From NCBI GenBank assembly GCA_943842505.1, contig CALTDI010000006.1, forward strand, positions 62,001 to 126,000: a stretch of DNA of 64,000 bases, read 5' to 3'. Position numbers and translations under genes: made by a program. Below the pieces are notes generated by a model. It searched no databases. It was not told the origin of the DNA and saw nothing but the letters and a program-made list of their open reading frames with translations. Shown here piece after piece: positions 8,339 through 17,629 of the stretch; position 1 is the stretch's first letter; every line of letters starts with the position of its first letter. The stretch comes from an uncultured Pseudomonadales bacterium. GTDB taxonomy: Bacteria; Pseudomonadota; Gammaproteobacteria; Pseudomonadales; Pseudohongiellaceae.

Positions 8339-9379
8339 ATGGATGAGACACCGACAATAAGCGAAGGCACTGCATGCTGCCTAAACTGCGGGCATTCACT
8401 GCCTGGCAACTATTGTGGGAACTGCGGTCAGGAAGTGAAGGATCTGCGACGCCCCTTCTTCAAGTTAAGCCGGGAGGCCGTGCAATCTCTATTCGAACTA
8501 GACGGTCGCGCCTATAGAACTCTATGGTATTTGCTCACCAAGCCAGCATTCCTGTGTACTGAATATTTCAATGGCCGACGCACTCGGTACAGTCCTCCAT
8601 TGCGGCTGTTCTTGGTGATAAGCGTTTCATTCTTCCTGCTGGTCAACCTCTACACCTCGGTGCAATCAATTGAGAGCGCCTTATCTGAAAGTGAAACTGA
8701 GGGCGAGGAAATCGCAGAGGCAGACGTTGCGGCTTCGGCAGACGATGAGCCAATCATTCGAGTGGTAAACGATTTGAATGAGGACACGCTTTCTAATTTC
8801 GGAGACGAAGATGTTGATGAGAATGACGAAGGTACTGACTTAGAGGAACTATCAACCTTTGTTGATGGAATCAATTTGCCCTTCTTCGATACGCAAACCA
8901 ACATCAACCTACGCAGGGTGATGCGCACTCAGGCCGAAGAGAATATAAGCGTTCTTCTAGAGAACCCTAGCGAATTTCTAAGAGGCTACTTGGAATACAT
9001 CACCTTCTTCATGCTGCTGATGATCCCATTAATGGCGTTTATTCAAAAAGTAATTTATATACGCTCGGGACACTATTATGTAGAGCATCTTGTGCTAACG
9101 CTGCACAACCACTCTTTCATTATTCTTATCGTGTTCATGAATACTATTGCCGACATGATCAAGACAAGTGAGATACCACTTATCAGCCCTGTATTTGGCT
9201 ACCTGGCTACTGCTGGGTATATCTGGCTGTGGATCTATCTATATATGAGTCTGAAGAATTATTTTCAGCAGGGTTATGGCATAACCCTGCTGAAATTTGC
9301 GACGACCACCGTTTTATACGGTATTACTCTTACCATCGGCATCTTCATATTTTCAGGAATTCTATTCTTCCTGTTTTAG
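8339..9379 (+). CDS. DUF3667 domain membrane protein
   Basis: A 346-residue protein. The N-terminus is a zinc ribbon (CLNCGHSLPGNYCGNCGQ, residues 15-32) followed by PFFKLSREAVQSLFELDGRAYRTLWYLLTKP and FNGRRTRYSPPLRLFL, which are hallmarks of DUF3667. One membrane helix follows near residue 95, then an acidic linker rich in D and E (about 115-175), then three or four further helices at the C-terminus. The role of this family is not known; it is widespread in Bacteroidota and marine proteobacteria. No strong ribosome binding site precedes the ATG. Confidence 0.82.
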   Translation: MDETPTISEGTACCLNCGHSLPGNYCGNCGQEVKDLRRPFFKLSREAVQSLFELDGRAYRTLWYLLTKPAFLCTEYFNGRRTRYSPPLRLFLVISVSFFLLVNLYTSVQSIESALSESETEGEEIAEADVAASADDEPIIRVVNDLNEDTLSNFGDEDVDENDEGTDLEELSTFVDGINLPFFDTQTNINLRRVMRTQAEENISVLLENPSEFLRGYLEYITFFMLLMIPLMAFIQKVIYIRSGHYYVEHLVLTLHNHSFIILIVFMNTIADMIKTSEIPLISPVFGYLATAGYIWLWIYLYMSLKNYFQQGYGITLLKFATTTVLYGITLTIGIFIFSGILFFLF

Positions 9380-9400
9380 ATACCTCTTAGCTAAAAAGAA

Positions 9401-10210
9401 TTAATCTTCTTTGCTGACATGCACGTCCATTTGTGGGAATGGGAAAGAGAGACCCGCATCGCCAAAAGTCTTGTACACATCTTCATTCATCTTGAAGAAC
9501 ACGCCCCAATAATCCGGTGCGTTTACCCAGACTCTAACCACAATATTTACCGAACTGTCGGCAAGAGTTTTTAAGGCCATGAAAGGCGCTGGATCTTTCA
9601 GGATGCGCTCATCGGCCGCGATCAATTTATTCAACGCCTCATAGGCCTTGTCGACATCATCACCGTAGGAGATTCCGAATTCCCAATCGACACGACGCGT
9701 TTCCTGCGTGGAATAATTGATCATAGACCCTGTAGCCAGAGGACCATTGGGAATCAATACAGTCTTGTTATCGGGCGTAGTTAAGATAGTGACAAATATC
9801 TGTATCTCTTTGACCGCTCCCGTATAGCCTTGCGCCTCAATCACGTCGCCGACTTTGTAAGGCTTGAAGAAGAGTATCATCACGCCGCCTGCAAAATTCT
9901 GCAGGGTACCGGATAGTGCCAAACCAACGGCCAAGCCAGCAGCACCGAGTATGGCGATGAAGGATGTCATCTCAACGCCCAGCATACCCAGGGCCGTGAT
10001 GTAGACCATCACCTTCAGAAGGATCGCGACCATGCTTCCCAGGAAGCTAGTAAGAGAAGGATCGACAGCACTCTTGGTTAGAAGTTTCTTTGTGAACGAG
10101 ACGAGCATGTTCGCAATAAACAGCCCCACTACAAGTGTAACCAGAGCAGAGACCAGCTTTATGCCATAGGGGATTGCTAGTGCGGTAAGTTCCGCGGCAT
10201 TGAATTCCAT
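9401..10210 (-). CDS. mscS: Small-conductance mechanosensitive channel, MscS type
   Basis: A 269-residue inner-membrane protein of standard MscS length. Three N-terminal helices are followed by the pore-lining TM3, GLAVGLALSGTLQNFAGGVMILFF, with the glycine/alanine packing pattern, then the beta domain FKPYKVGDVIEAQGYTGAV and TPDNKTVLIPNGPL, and the alpha/beta vestibule ending in FPFPQMDVHV. MscS opens on hypo-osmotic shock to release solutes. AAAGGTAAC gives a good ribosome binding site. Monocistronic. Confidence 0.92.
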   Translation of the reverse strand: MEFNAAELTALAIPYGIKLVSALVTLVVGLFIANMLVSFTKKLLTKSAVDPSLTSFLGSMVAILLKVMVYITALGMLGVEMTSFIAILGAAGLAVGLALSGTLQNFAGGVMILFFKPYKVGDVIEAQGYTGAVKEIQIFVTILTTPDNKTVLIPNGPLATGSMINYSTQETRRVDWEFGISYGDDVDKAYEALNKLIAADERILKDPAPFMALKTLADSSVNIVVRVWVNAPDYWGVFFKMNEDVYKTFGDAGLSFPFPQMDVHVSKED

Positions 10211-10376
10211 ATCGTTACCTTTATTAGTATAAGTATAAGATTTTTTAGAATAAAATGGGGGAAGGTCGATCTCCCCCGACGGTTCTGGTAATTACTAGCC
10301 TGTTTTACAGGCTAATACGAATTGTTCTCTTTGTTCGAAGCTTCACAGATTTTCGCGAGACGCCTCTTATAAATCT

Positions 10377-11168
10377 CTACAGGGACTTCAGAAATGCCAG
10401 TAATTGCTGCTGCTCCTGCGCAGCCAGATTGGCATAGGTGTCGGGCATCAGTGACTCTTCTGAATCTCTAACCGCTTTTACCCGCTCCTTAAAATAGGTT
10501 ACCCAGCGTCGTCCATCCTCGCTCTGAATCTGTACCGCTAGCTCAGAGTCGTTTCTATAGCGCCCTCGAATTACGGTGCCGTCTTCCTGCTCGACTTCTT
10601 TTGCCTCGAACCCACTAACAATAGTTGCGGATGGATTCATCAAGGCCTGCATTAGCGCATCATCTCCTAATCGATTGCCAAGGCCATCTAGTGACGGGCC
10701 CACACTCCCACCTTTCTCACCGTAAGAGTGGCACGTGGCACAATCGGCAGAACCATTGAACAGCTGCTCCCCCGCTATGACGAGAGGATCGTCACTGGGA
10801 CCCGAGTCACTATCGTCTAGATTCAAGGCTGGCTTTCCTTGCAGGTTGCGGATATAGCTAGCGATATCGAAGATCTCCACTTCACTAAGCGAACCTTCCC
10901 AGGCAACCATGCCGGTACCGGCCCGTCCATCGGTGATGACATCGATGAGCTCTTGATCCAGCAATCGATTCGCCGGACCATCGGTCAGAGGCTTACCCAT
11001 TGTCTGACCCTCGCCCAGAACGCCGTGACAGATCTGACAGTAGGCATTGTAGAGTTCCTGGCCCTCACCAACACCGGCGAGGGAAGCCGCCGACGCCATG
11101 CTTAAAGCAGCAGCGACTATCACTGTGTTGATACTCAGCGTCGGTAGTAATGCAGCAGATAATTTCAA
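10377..11168 (-). CDS. Diheme cytochrome c, likely partner of the adjacent PQQ dehydrogenase
   Basis: A 263-residue exported protein with two c-type heme sites: CQICH (C44, C47, H48) and CATCH (C143, C146, H147). Each sits in a class I cytochrome c-like domain with downstream Met/loop segments such as GTGMVAW. The N-terminus is hydrophobic (SINTVIVAAALSMASAASLA) and reads as a signal peptide. The start is a TTG at 11168, about a dozen bases after an AGAGATGGA site; a short ATG frame just upstream runs into a stop, so TTG is preferred. It is 67 bases downstream of the PQQ dehydrogenase gene on the same strand, suggesting it accepts electrons from that enzyme in the periplasm. Confidence 0.85.
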   Translation of the reverse strand: MKLSAALLPTLSINTVIVAAALSMASAASLAGVGEGQELYNAYCQICHGVLGEGQTMGKPLTDGPANRLLDQELIDVITDGRAGTGMVAWEGSLSEVEIFDIASYIRNLQGKPALNLDDSDSGPSDDPLVIAGEQLFNGSADCATCHSYGEKGGSVGPSLDGLGNRLGDDALMQALMNPSATIVSGFEAKEVEQEDGTVIRGRYRNDSELAVQIQSEDGRRWVTYFKERVKAVRDSEESLMPDTYANLAAQEQQQLLAFLKSL

Positions 11169-11235
11169 TTTATTCGTCCATCTCTTTACGTGTATTTGTC
11201 TATGTTCCGTTTACCTAAACTCCAGCAACCCAGAG

Positions 11236-12873
11236 CTAGAGGCTAAACAGAATATAGTTGCCGGTAGCGATACCCGTAGCAACGCCTTCGCGTGTCACAG
11301 GATTGCGCGTGCCGGAGGCGACGCCCAGGTATTGCTTACCATCGATTGTGAAGCTAGTCGGTGGCGCATAGATGCCGCTGCCGGTCTGAAACTTCCATAA
11401 GACTTCGCCTGTCTCATCGTTCATGGCATAGACATGGCCATCTGGGGCGCCTGAGAAAACGAGTCCGCCGCCAGTAGAAAGCGTGCCTGCCCAGTTGAAG
11501 TTACCGGGCATCTCTTTCTGCCAGGCGATCTCTCCGCTTAGCATATCGAAGGCCACCACCCATCCGGTACCCGTGGTATCGAACTGTGGAATACCACCCA
11601 GGTCCATGGTGCCGGGACGGCCTTCACCGTCGCGACGAATAAAGCGCGTTCCCCACTCGGTAGTCGGGATATAGAGCATATGTGTGTCTGGGCTGTAGGA
11701 AGCCGGCGGCCAGTTCTTGCCACCATACAGACCTGGAAAGACCATGGTATCTGCAGGCTCATACAACTCTTGTTTCAGTACTGGCTTGCCGCGCTCATCA
11801 CGCTCAGCCCAGTTCACTCGCGTGTACTCGCCGGCGTACAGAAAGTCGCCATTCATACGATCGAGTGCGTAGACGTGTCCATTTCGGGAGACTTGCACAA
11901 TCATCTTGCGCATCTGTCCGTTAAACATCTCTTCGATGATCATCGGCTCGGACGTGGAATCATGATCGAATTCGTCTCTTGGCGATGTCTGAAAATACCA
12001 GCGCAGGTCGCCGCTATCGGCATCCAGGGCAACGACAGAGTTCGAGTACAGATTGTCTCCGGCTCTTACCGCGTTGTTGATATCTGGCCATGGGTTGCCC
12101 GTGCCCCAGAAAACCATGTCAGTTTCCGGGTCATAGGTTCCTGTTACCCAGGTAGGTGCGCCACCTGTCTTCCAGGAATCTCCCAACCAGGTCTCATTGC
12201 CCGGCTCGCCTTCGGCGGGGGTTGTGTAGAAGCGCCAGCGACGCTCGCCGGTATTTACATCGTAGGCATCGATATAGCCGCGAATGCCGTATTCACCGCC
12301 ACCCACGCCGATTAGAACCATGTCTTTAACGACCAGTGGCGCGCCTGTTACGGAGAAGGACTCGCGGTGATCGCCGACCTCCGCATCCCATAATTGAATG
12401 CCTGTAGCGGCGTCGAAGGCCAATAGATGCGCATCCAGAGTACCCCAGAATACCTTGTCTTCATGGAGCCCTACGCCCCGGTTATGGGGGCCGCAACACA
12501 GATCGACATTTTCGAAGTCGTGGTCATAACGCCAGAGCTCATCGCCGGTTAGAGGATCAACAACGAGTAGATGGCTGTTCGCCGTAGTCAGGTACATGCG
12601 GCCATCGTTAACCAGAGCGGTAACTTCATAGGCACCGCCGGTTACGCCATTTTGCTTGATCCAAACGGGTCGAAGGTTCGCCACGGTGTCGCGGTTGATC
12701 TGGGCATCGGGCATATAGCGCCAGGCGCCGTAGTTCTTGCCATAGGTAACCCAGCGATCGGAATAGTCCTGGGCATTCTCCAGAATCTCGGTGGTCACGT
12801 TCTGGGCTGTCGCAGCCGATGAAAATAGGCCCATACTAAGCAGTACGAGCAATGATTTTGAAAATTTACTCAT
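11236..12873 (-). CDS. PQQ-dependent alcohol dehydrogenase (quinoprotein), DxD type
   Basis: A 545-residue periplasmic eight-bladed propeller. Starting at ATG 12873 gives a clean signal peptide (SKSLLVLLSMGLFSSAATA); the longer open frame upstream has no signal. The vicinal disulfide typical of quinoprotein ADHs is C126-C127 in DLCCGPHNRG. Metal-site candidates are in GGEYGIRGY and GTGNPWPD. The catalytic aspartate is D303 in EFDHDSTSE; D305 two residues on gives the DxD pattern associated with lanthanide-using enzymes. Tryptophan docking repeats (GELLWKF-like, e.g. TGEVLWKFQTGSGIYAPP) support the propeller. The substrate is probably an alcohol but is not predictable. It is followed by its likely cytochrome c partner. 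Confidence 0.88.
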   Translation of the reverse strand: MSKFSKSLLVLLSMGLFSSAATAQNVTTEILENAQDYSDRWVTYGKNYGAWRYMPDAQINRDTVANLRPVWIKQNGVTGGAYEVTALVNDGRMYLTTANSHLLVVDPLTGDELWRYDHDFENVDLCCGPHNRGVGLHEDKVFWGTLDAHLLAFDAATGIQLWDAEVGDHRESFSVTGAPLVVKDMVLIGVGGGEYGIRGYIDAYDVNTGERRWRFYTTPAEGEPGNETWLGDSWKTGGAPTWVTGTYDPETDMVFWGTGNPWPDINNAVRAGDNLYSNSVVALDADSGDLRWYFQTSPRDEFDHDSTSEPMIIEEMFNGQMRKMIVQVSRNGHVYALDRMNGDFLYAGEYTRVNWAERDERGKPVLKQELYEPADTMVFPGLYGGKNWPPASYSPDTHMLYIPTTEWGTRFIRRDGEGRPGTMDLGGIPQFDTTGTGWVVAFDMLSGEIAWQKEMPGNFNWAGTLSTGGGLVFSGAPDGHVYAMNDETGEVLWKFQTGSGIYAPPTSFTIDGKQYLGVASGTRNPVTREGVATGIATGNYILFSL

Positions 12874-13143
12874 TTGAATAACCTTCTTTAGCGATAAATA
12901 GCTGATTTTTGTGCTGTTACAGCAGTAGGCGGGCGATACTGAGTCGCCAGCAAACCGGAGCACAATTAAGCTATAAACCCCTACTAGTGTCAATTCGGAT
13001 ACCCCGAAATTGCCCCTATTTGGAGCCGAATAGCCTAGAATTGGCGCGTGATCTAGCAAATTGCACAAAAATCAGCTGCGTCATATCATCAGGCTCTCTA
13101 TGGCTCGCTTCGGCAGCCTAAATAATAAAAACAAGGATACGAA

Positions 13144-13524
13144 ATGATCGTCTACGGTGTTGCTCTGCTCTCTGCCTGTTTGATTCTTGGGATGCTACTT
13201 GGGGAGGCCTTAGGTGTGGCGCTCAATGTCGAGGCCAACGTGGGCGGCGTGGGGATCGCCATGCTGTTCCTGGTGCTCGCCAGCAATTCGGATAAGTTCA
13301 AGTCATTGGTCGATGGTGCTTCGGGAGCTGGAATTCAGTTCTGGTCTGCCATGTATATTCCCATCGTTGTAGCCATGGCCGCCAGACAGAACGTTGTTGC
13401 GGCATTCGAAGGGGGCATGCTGGCCGTGGTTGCAGGCGTCGCCGCGGTTATCGTGAGCTTCGCACTGGTACCTGTTATCAGCAAGATCGGCGACAGCAAG
13501 GTCTCGATCGCGGAGAAGCAATAA
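13144..13524 (+). CDS. madL: Malonate transporter subunit MadL
   Basis: A 126-residue membrane protein with four hydrophobic segments. It matches MadL, the small subunit of the Na+-coupled malonate symporter MadLM: GEALGVALNVEANVGGVGIAMLFLV at the N-terminus and QFWSAMYIPIVVAMAARQNVV in the middle. Its stop overlaps the ATG of madM (ATAATGG), indicating translational coupling. First gene of a malonate uptake and activation operon. Confidence 0.92.
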   Translation: MIVYGVALLSACLILGMLLGEALGVALNVEANVGGVGIAMLFLVLASNSDKFKSLVDGASGAGIQFWSAMYIPIVVAMAARQNVVAAFEGGMLAVVAGVAAVIVSFALVPVISKIGDSKVSIAEKQ

Positions 13525-14282
13525 TGGAAATCCTCGAAACTGTCTTTGTTCGCAACTCACTGGTCGTAGCCTTCGCCGTTATCGGCATTACTATTTGGCT
13601 ATCGTATTTTCTGGCGGACAGATTGACCAACGGCCGGATTCACGGCTCGGCAATCGCAATCGCTCTGGGCCTAGTTGCCGCCTATTTCGGTGGCCGGGCA
13701 ACTGGCGGCAGCACGGGAGTGGCTGACATCACCCTATTGGGAGGCATAGGCTTAATGGGTGGCGGCATGATGCGCGACTTTGCCATCGTTGCTACTGCCT
13801 TCGGCGTGAAACTGAGCGAGTTAAAGAAGGCCGGTTTAGCTGGAGTGGTATCGATCTTCGCGGGCGTTGTCGTTTCATTTATCGTAGGGGCTGTGGTTGC
13901 CGTCCTGTATGGATACACCGATCCGGTTACTGTCACCACTATAGGTGCGGGCGCCGTAACCTATATCGTCGGCCCAGTCACCGGCTCGGCATTAGGTGCT
14001 GAGTCGGATATTATCGCGCTTAGCGTAGCGGCAGGACTCATCAAGTCAATCCTGGTAATGATAGGGACGCCGCTGGTTGCGAAGTCGATTGGTCTGGACA
14101 ACCCACAATCGGCGATGGTGTTCGGCGGACTAATGGGCACTACCTCAGGGGTCGCCGCCGGATTGGCAGCGACCGATCCGAAGCTCGTACCCTACGGCGC
14201 AATGACAGCGACTTTCTATACGGGTATAGGATGCCTGTTGGGGCCATCGATCTTATTTTTCATCGTCAACGCTGTACTCTAA
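13524..14282 (+). CDS. madM: Malonate transporter subunit MadM
   Basis: A 252-residue polytopic protein, the large subunit of the MadLM malonate:Na+ symporter. Recognisable segments are LTNGRIHGSAIAIALGL, GGIGLMGGGMMRDFAIVATAFG and the repeated glycine-rich helices GAGAVTYIVGPVTGSALGA and MGTTSGVAAGLAATDP. It overlaps madL and is followed after 82 bases by a CoA ligase that would activate the imported malonate. Confidence 0.92.
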   Translation: MEILETVFVRNSLVVAFAVIGITIWLSYFLADRLTNGRIHGSAIAIALGLVAAYFGGRATGGSTGVADITLLGGIGLMGGGMMRDFAIVATAFGVKLSELKKAGLAGVVSIFAGVVVSFIVGAVVAVLYGYTDPVTVTTIGAGAVTYIVGPVTGSALGAESDIIALSVAAGLIKSILVMIGTPLVAKSIGLDNPQSAMVFGGLMGTTSGVAAGLAATDPKLVPYGAMTATFYTGIGCLLGPSILFFIVNAVL

Positions 14283-14364
14283 TATTTCAAAGAACGTAAC
14301 AACAAGAAACTTTTAACGGCGCGGGCTCGATTGCCCGATGCCGCAGTATAAGGAAAGGATAAGA

Positions 14365-15849
14365 ATGTCAGATCAGAATTTTCCGCATCTAAATAACTCC
14401 AATAACAAGACAGCCTTAGTTGAGGGTGATAACAGCTATAGCTATGCCGAGCTCAATCAGCGTATCGACAAGTTCGCCACTGGATTGCTGAATGGCAAGG
14501 ACGATCTAAACGAAGAGCGTATCGCCTTTTTTATTCCAGCCAGTATTGAATACGTAACTACCATGCATGGCATATGGCGAGCAGGTGGAATAGCTATTCC
14601 ACTCAATGTCGCATCGGCGGTCGCCGAGTTAGAACACTATCTAAGCTGTGCAAGTGTCACGCGCATGGTCGCAAACGGTAGCTATCAAGAATCACTACGC
14701 GAACTCTGTGCGCAGCTGAACATCGAACTGGTCAGCGTCGACGACGTTATGGCAGAAGAGGCTGGAGCCTTACCGACGATTATTGCAGAACGTCGAGCGA
14801 TGATACTTTTCACTAGCGGTACGACGAACAAGCCCAAGGGTGTTGTGAGCACACATAAGACTATCCGCGCGCAGATTACTACGCTTGTTGAGGCATGGAG
14901 CTGGACCGATCAGGATTCCATTCCACTGTTTCTTCCACTTCACCATATTCATGGCATCATTAATATTCTAAGTTGCGGCCTGTGGGCGGGCGCGACAGTG
15001 CATCTGTTTGCGAAATTCGATATTCCGAAAATTACGACACAGATTGTTGCAGGCACCTACAATGTCTTCATGGCGGTGCCTACTATCTATGTGAAACTTA
15101 TTCAGTACTTCGACACCATAGATGCCAGTGAAGTAAGCAAGATTTGCGATGGTTTCAGGCCTATGCGTCTAAACATATCTGGCTCCGCCGCCTGCCCGGT
15201 TAAACTCTTCAATCAATGGAAGGAACTGACCGGCCAGGTGTTACTGGAGCGCTATGGTATGACAGAGATCGGCATGGGTCTTTCCAATCCTTACGCTGGA
15301 GAACGACGTGCCGGACATGTCGGGCAACCGCTGCCGGGAGTAGAGGCGCAACTATTCGACGAAGACCATAATCCGATTACTGAGGAAAACACTCCAGGTG
15401 AGATTCGCATCAAGGGTGATAACGTATTCCTCGAGTACTGGGATAATGAGAAAGCCACGAAGGAAAGCTTTCATGACGGCTGGTTCTGCACCGGCGATGT
15501 CGCTGTGGTTGATGACGGTTACTACCGCATCATGGGCCGCTCCTCCATAGACATTATCAAGTCTGGCGGCTACAAGTTATCCGCTCTGGAGATTGAGGGC
15601 ACATTGCTTACTCATGAAGACATAGCGGAGTGCGCCGTGATTGGAGTCGAAGATGAAACATGGGGAGAGTCTGTCATGGCTTTCATTGGCCTAAAGCCCG
15701 GCGCGTCGATGGAATATGCCGACCTTAAGGCCTGGTGTGATGGCAAGATGTCTTCCTACAAAATTCCGAAGGCGATACAGATTATCGATGCCCTGCCGCG
15801 TAACGCGATGGGCAAAGTGACCAAGCCTGACTTGAAGAAACTGCTGTAG
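14365..15849 (+). CDS. matB: Malonyl-CoA synthetase-like AMP-dependent CoA ligase
   Basis: A 494-residue ANL-superfamily enzyme. The P-loop FTSGTTNKPKG starts near residue 149, the adenylate motif LLERYGMTEIGMGLSNP is near 292, the hinge GDVAVVDDGYYRIMGRSSIDIIKSGGYKLS follows, and the C-terminal lysine is in PRNAMGKVTKPDL. The overall pattern, including RYGMTEIGM and SGGYKLSALEIE, is that of MatB, which joins malonate to CoA. Position directly after madLM supports malonate as the substrate. ATG 14365 is used because AAGGAAAGGA precedes it; an in-frame ATG at 14338 lacks this. No malonyl-CoA decarboxylase (MatA) gene is adjacent, so malonyl-CoA may go to fatty acid synthesis or be decarboxylated elsewhere. 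Confidence 0.85.
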   Translation: MSDQNFPHLNNSNNKTALVEGDNSYSYAELNQRIDKFATGLLNGKDDLNEERIAFFIPASIEYVTTMHGIWRAGGIAIPLNVASAVAELEHYLSCASVTRMVANGSYQESLRELCAQLNIELVSVDDVMAEEAGALPTIIAERRAMILFTSGTTNKPKGVVSTHKTIRAQITTLVEAWSWTDQDSIPLFLPLHHIHGIINILSCGLWAGATVHLFAKFDIPKITTQIVAGTYNVFMAVPTIYVKLIQYFDTIDASEVSKICDGFRPMRLNISGSAACPVKLFNQWKELTGQVLLERYGMTEIGMGLSNPYAGERRAGHVGQPLPGVEAQLFDEDHNPITEENTPGEIRIKGDNVFLEYWDNEKATKESFHDGWFCTGDVAVVDDGYYRIMGRSSIDIIKSGGYKLSALEIEGTLLTHEDIAECAVIGVEDETWGESVMAFIGLKPGASMEYADLKAWCDGKMSSYKIPKAIQIIDALPRNAMGKVTKPDLKKLL

Positions 15850-15934
15850 CTCAGTTGTTGCGGCGTCCGATGTTTTTGCGACTGGATCTCGGTTCGAACG
15901 AGCTTGGGTTGAAATTTTTCTAGGAGCCACAGTG

Positions 15935-16423
15935 ATGAAAAAGTTAGGCAATACTATAAAACAAACTTTGTGCCTTGCGGTCTTGTTGTTAATGTTACCC
16001 ATAAACTCTCAGGCGGCTGAAACCTTGCAAGACATTAGGCAGAAATTTGTGGGAGATTTCGAACTCGTTAGCTACTTCCAGTTCCCCGAACAGGGAGATG
16101 CTATCGATATGAACTACGTGGGTCGATTGAGCTACGACGCCTTTGGCAATATGTCTGGCCTTGGCATGCCTCGCGACTTGCCAGAGCGAAACCGAGACAC
16201 GCAGGAAAGAATTACCGGAGGCTTTGCCTACTGGGGAAAAGTTTCATTCGATGTTGATAACAGCATCGTGATTCATCACGTAGAAGGTTCTCCCATGGTG
16301 CCGGAATGGGTGGGTGGTGAGAATGTCCGCCATTTCGAGTTCAGTGATGGTTTTCTAAAGCTCTCCCTAAAGAACGCTTCCGGGCGAACCACGGGTACGC
16401 TTAGCTGGAGAAAGCTACCCTAG
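15935..16423 (+). CDS. Secreted lipocalin-like domain protein
   Basis: A 162-residue protein with a Sec signal peptide ending near SQAAE. The mature domain has the Lipocalin_5 pattern: FVGDFELVSYFQF at the first strand, GRLSYDAFGNMSGLGMP, then AYWGKVSFDVDNSIVIHHVEGSPMVPEWVG and RHFEFSDGFLKLSL. These proteins form small barrels of unknown ligand. AGGAG lies eight bases before ATG 15935. It follows matB by 85 bases on the same strand and could share its transcript. Confidence 0.78.
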   Translation: MKKLGNTIKQTLCLAVLLLMLPINSQAAETLQDIRQKFVGDFELVSYFQFPEQGDAIDMNYVGRLSYDAFGNMSGLGMPRDLPERNRDTQERITGGFAYWGKVSFDVDNSIVIHHVEGSPMVPEWVGGENVRHFEFSDGFLKLSLKNASGRTTGTLSWRKLP

Positions 16424-16525
16424 GCCTGCTATCTGAAAGTATTAGCTCATATACGGGTCTTATTCGAACATTGAGCACTATTTCAGCATCCGAATTTACG
16501 TTAAGCATTTAGAGAAGGGAATTTG

Positions 16526-17596
16526 ATGGAATCGATCTACTACGTGCTCTGCTGGCATTGCCACCGTCGCTGCAAGCATTGCTATGAGTCCCGCTTTCGC
16601 CCCTATATCAGGGATGAACTCGAAGAAGTTGTGAAAGAAGCGGAAACCAATTTCCCCAAGATCATCGCCAACCTTCCTCCGCGCATGACGTTTCTTGAGC
16701 CGAGTGATGATTCCAAGAGCCCCGATTCTTATACTGAAAAAACCGGAAAGATAATTTTATCTGGCGGCGATGTGCTTACCGAACCGGTGCGCGAACGAAT
16801 TCTCTACCCTGTGCTTGAGGCGCTGCAAGAGAAGTATAGGGACAATGGCGGCATAAAAGTCGTGGTGCAGACTACAGGCGATCTACTAACGCCGAAGATT
16901 ATCGAAGAGTTACTGAGCCGTGATGTCTGGTCAATTTCGGTCTCCGGGATGGATGACTTTCATGTGGGCATGGAAGGCGACAAGAAGAACGTTCTGGCCG
17001 AGAAAGTGATAGCGATGCTTGAGGCTGCCGGCATTAAACATGCCGACGGAGAACGTGATGAGCGCGCGTTAGAAACGGGACCAATCTTTAGCATGTTCGG
17101 TGCAAGTGAAGATTCCTGGATCGGCAAATTATGGCCCCGTGGTCGTGCATGGGAGAATGGCCTTTCTCAGGCGACTATCGAAGATAATTTTTGCAACGCA
17201 TGGTCTGGCGGACTGAATTTTCTACAACACGGCTATGCAGGCTCTGAAGTATCAATCGATCCAACCGGGGATGTTTATCCCTGCTGTATCAAGACAGCTC
17301 ACCCTCTGGGCAACCTGAGCGAAGAACCGCTAATAGAAGTTCTCGACGACCTTGCGGGCATCCCGGCGATAGAAGCTATCAACGCCGGGCGACCGGAACG
17401 CATGGGATTGACCCATGGCTGGGATGAAGCCATGTTTATCGCGCAGTCAGCAACTACTACACCGACCGGTGATGACTACGAAAATCTCTGCATCGGCTGC
17501 GACAAGTTCCATGTTGAGGTTTTGGGTTCAGTGCTCGATGAAAGACGTCGCGAGCGTCGTGCTCAGCGCCTAGGCGTTCTCGCGAGCACTGGTTAA
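16526..17596 (+). CDS. Radical SAM protein with SPASM-like C-terminus
   Basis: A 356-residue iron-sulfur enzyme. The radical SAM triad is C12, C16 and C19 in CWHCHRRCKHC, with an extra C9 at the front. The motif KIILSGGDVLTEP provides the GGE-like SAM contact (here GGD). In the C-terminal third, VSIDPTGDVYPCCIKTAHPLGNL and CIGCDKFH form a SPASM/twitch-type auxiliary cluster site. SPASM enzymes usually modify peptides or proteins. AGAAGGGA precedes ATG 16526. The next three genes are an intact ynjBCD transporter on the same strand only 33 bases later, so all four may be one operon; substrate and product are unknown. Confidence 0.85.
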   Translation: MESIYYVLCWHCHRRCKHCYESRFRPYIRDELEEVVKEAETNFPKIIANLPPRMTFLEPSDDSKSPDSYTEKTGKIILSGGDVLTEPVRERILYPVLEALQEKYRDNGGIKVVVQTTGDLLTPKIIEELLSRDVWSISVSGMDDFHVGMEGDKKNVLAEKVIAMLEAAGIKHADGERDERALETGPIFSMFGASEDSWIGKLWPRGRAWENGLSQATIEDNFCNAWSGGLNFLQHGYAGSEVSIDPTGDVYPCCIKTAHPLGNLSEEPLIEVLDDLAGIPAIEAINAGRPERMGLTHGWDEAMFIAQSATTTPTGDDYENLCIGCDKFHVEVLGSVLDERRRERRAQRLGVLASTG

Positions 17597-17629
17597 TTTC
17601 TTGTTGCCTTGCGCACTCTCGAGAATCTA

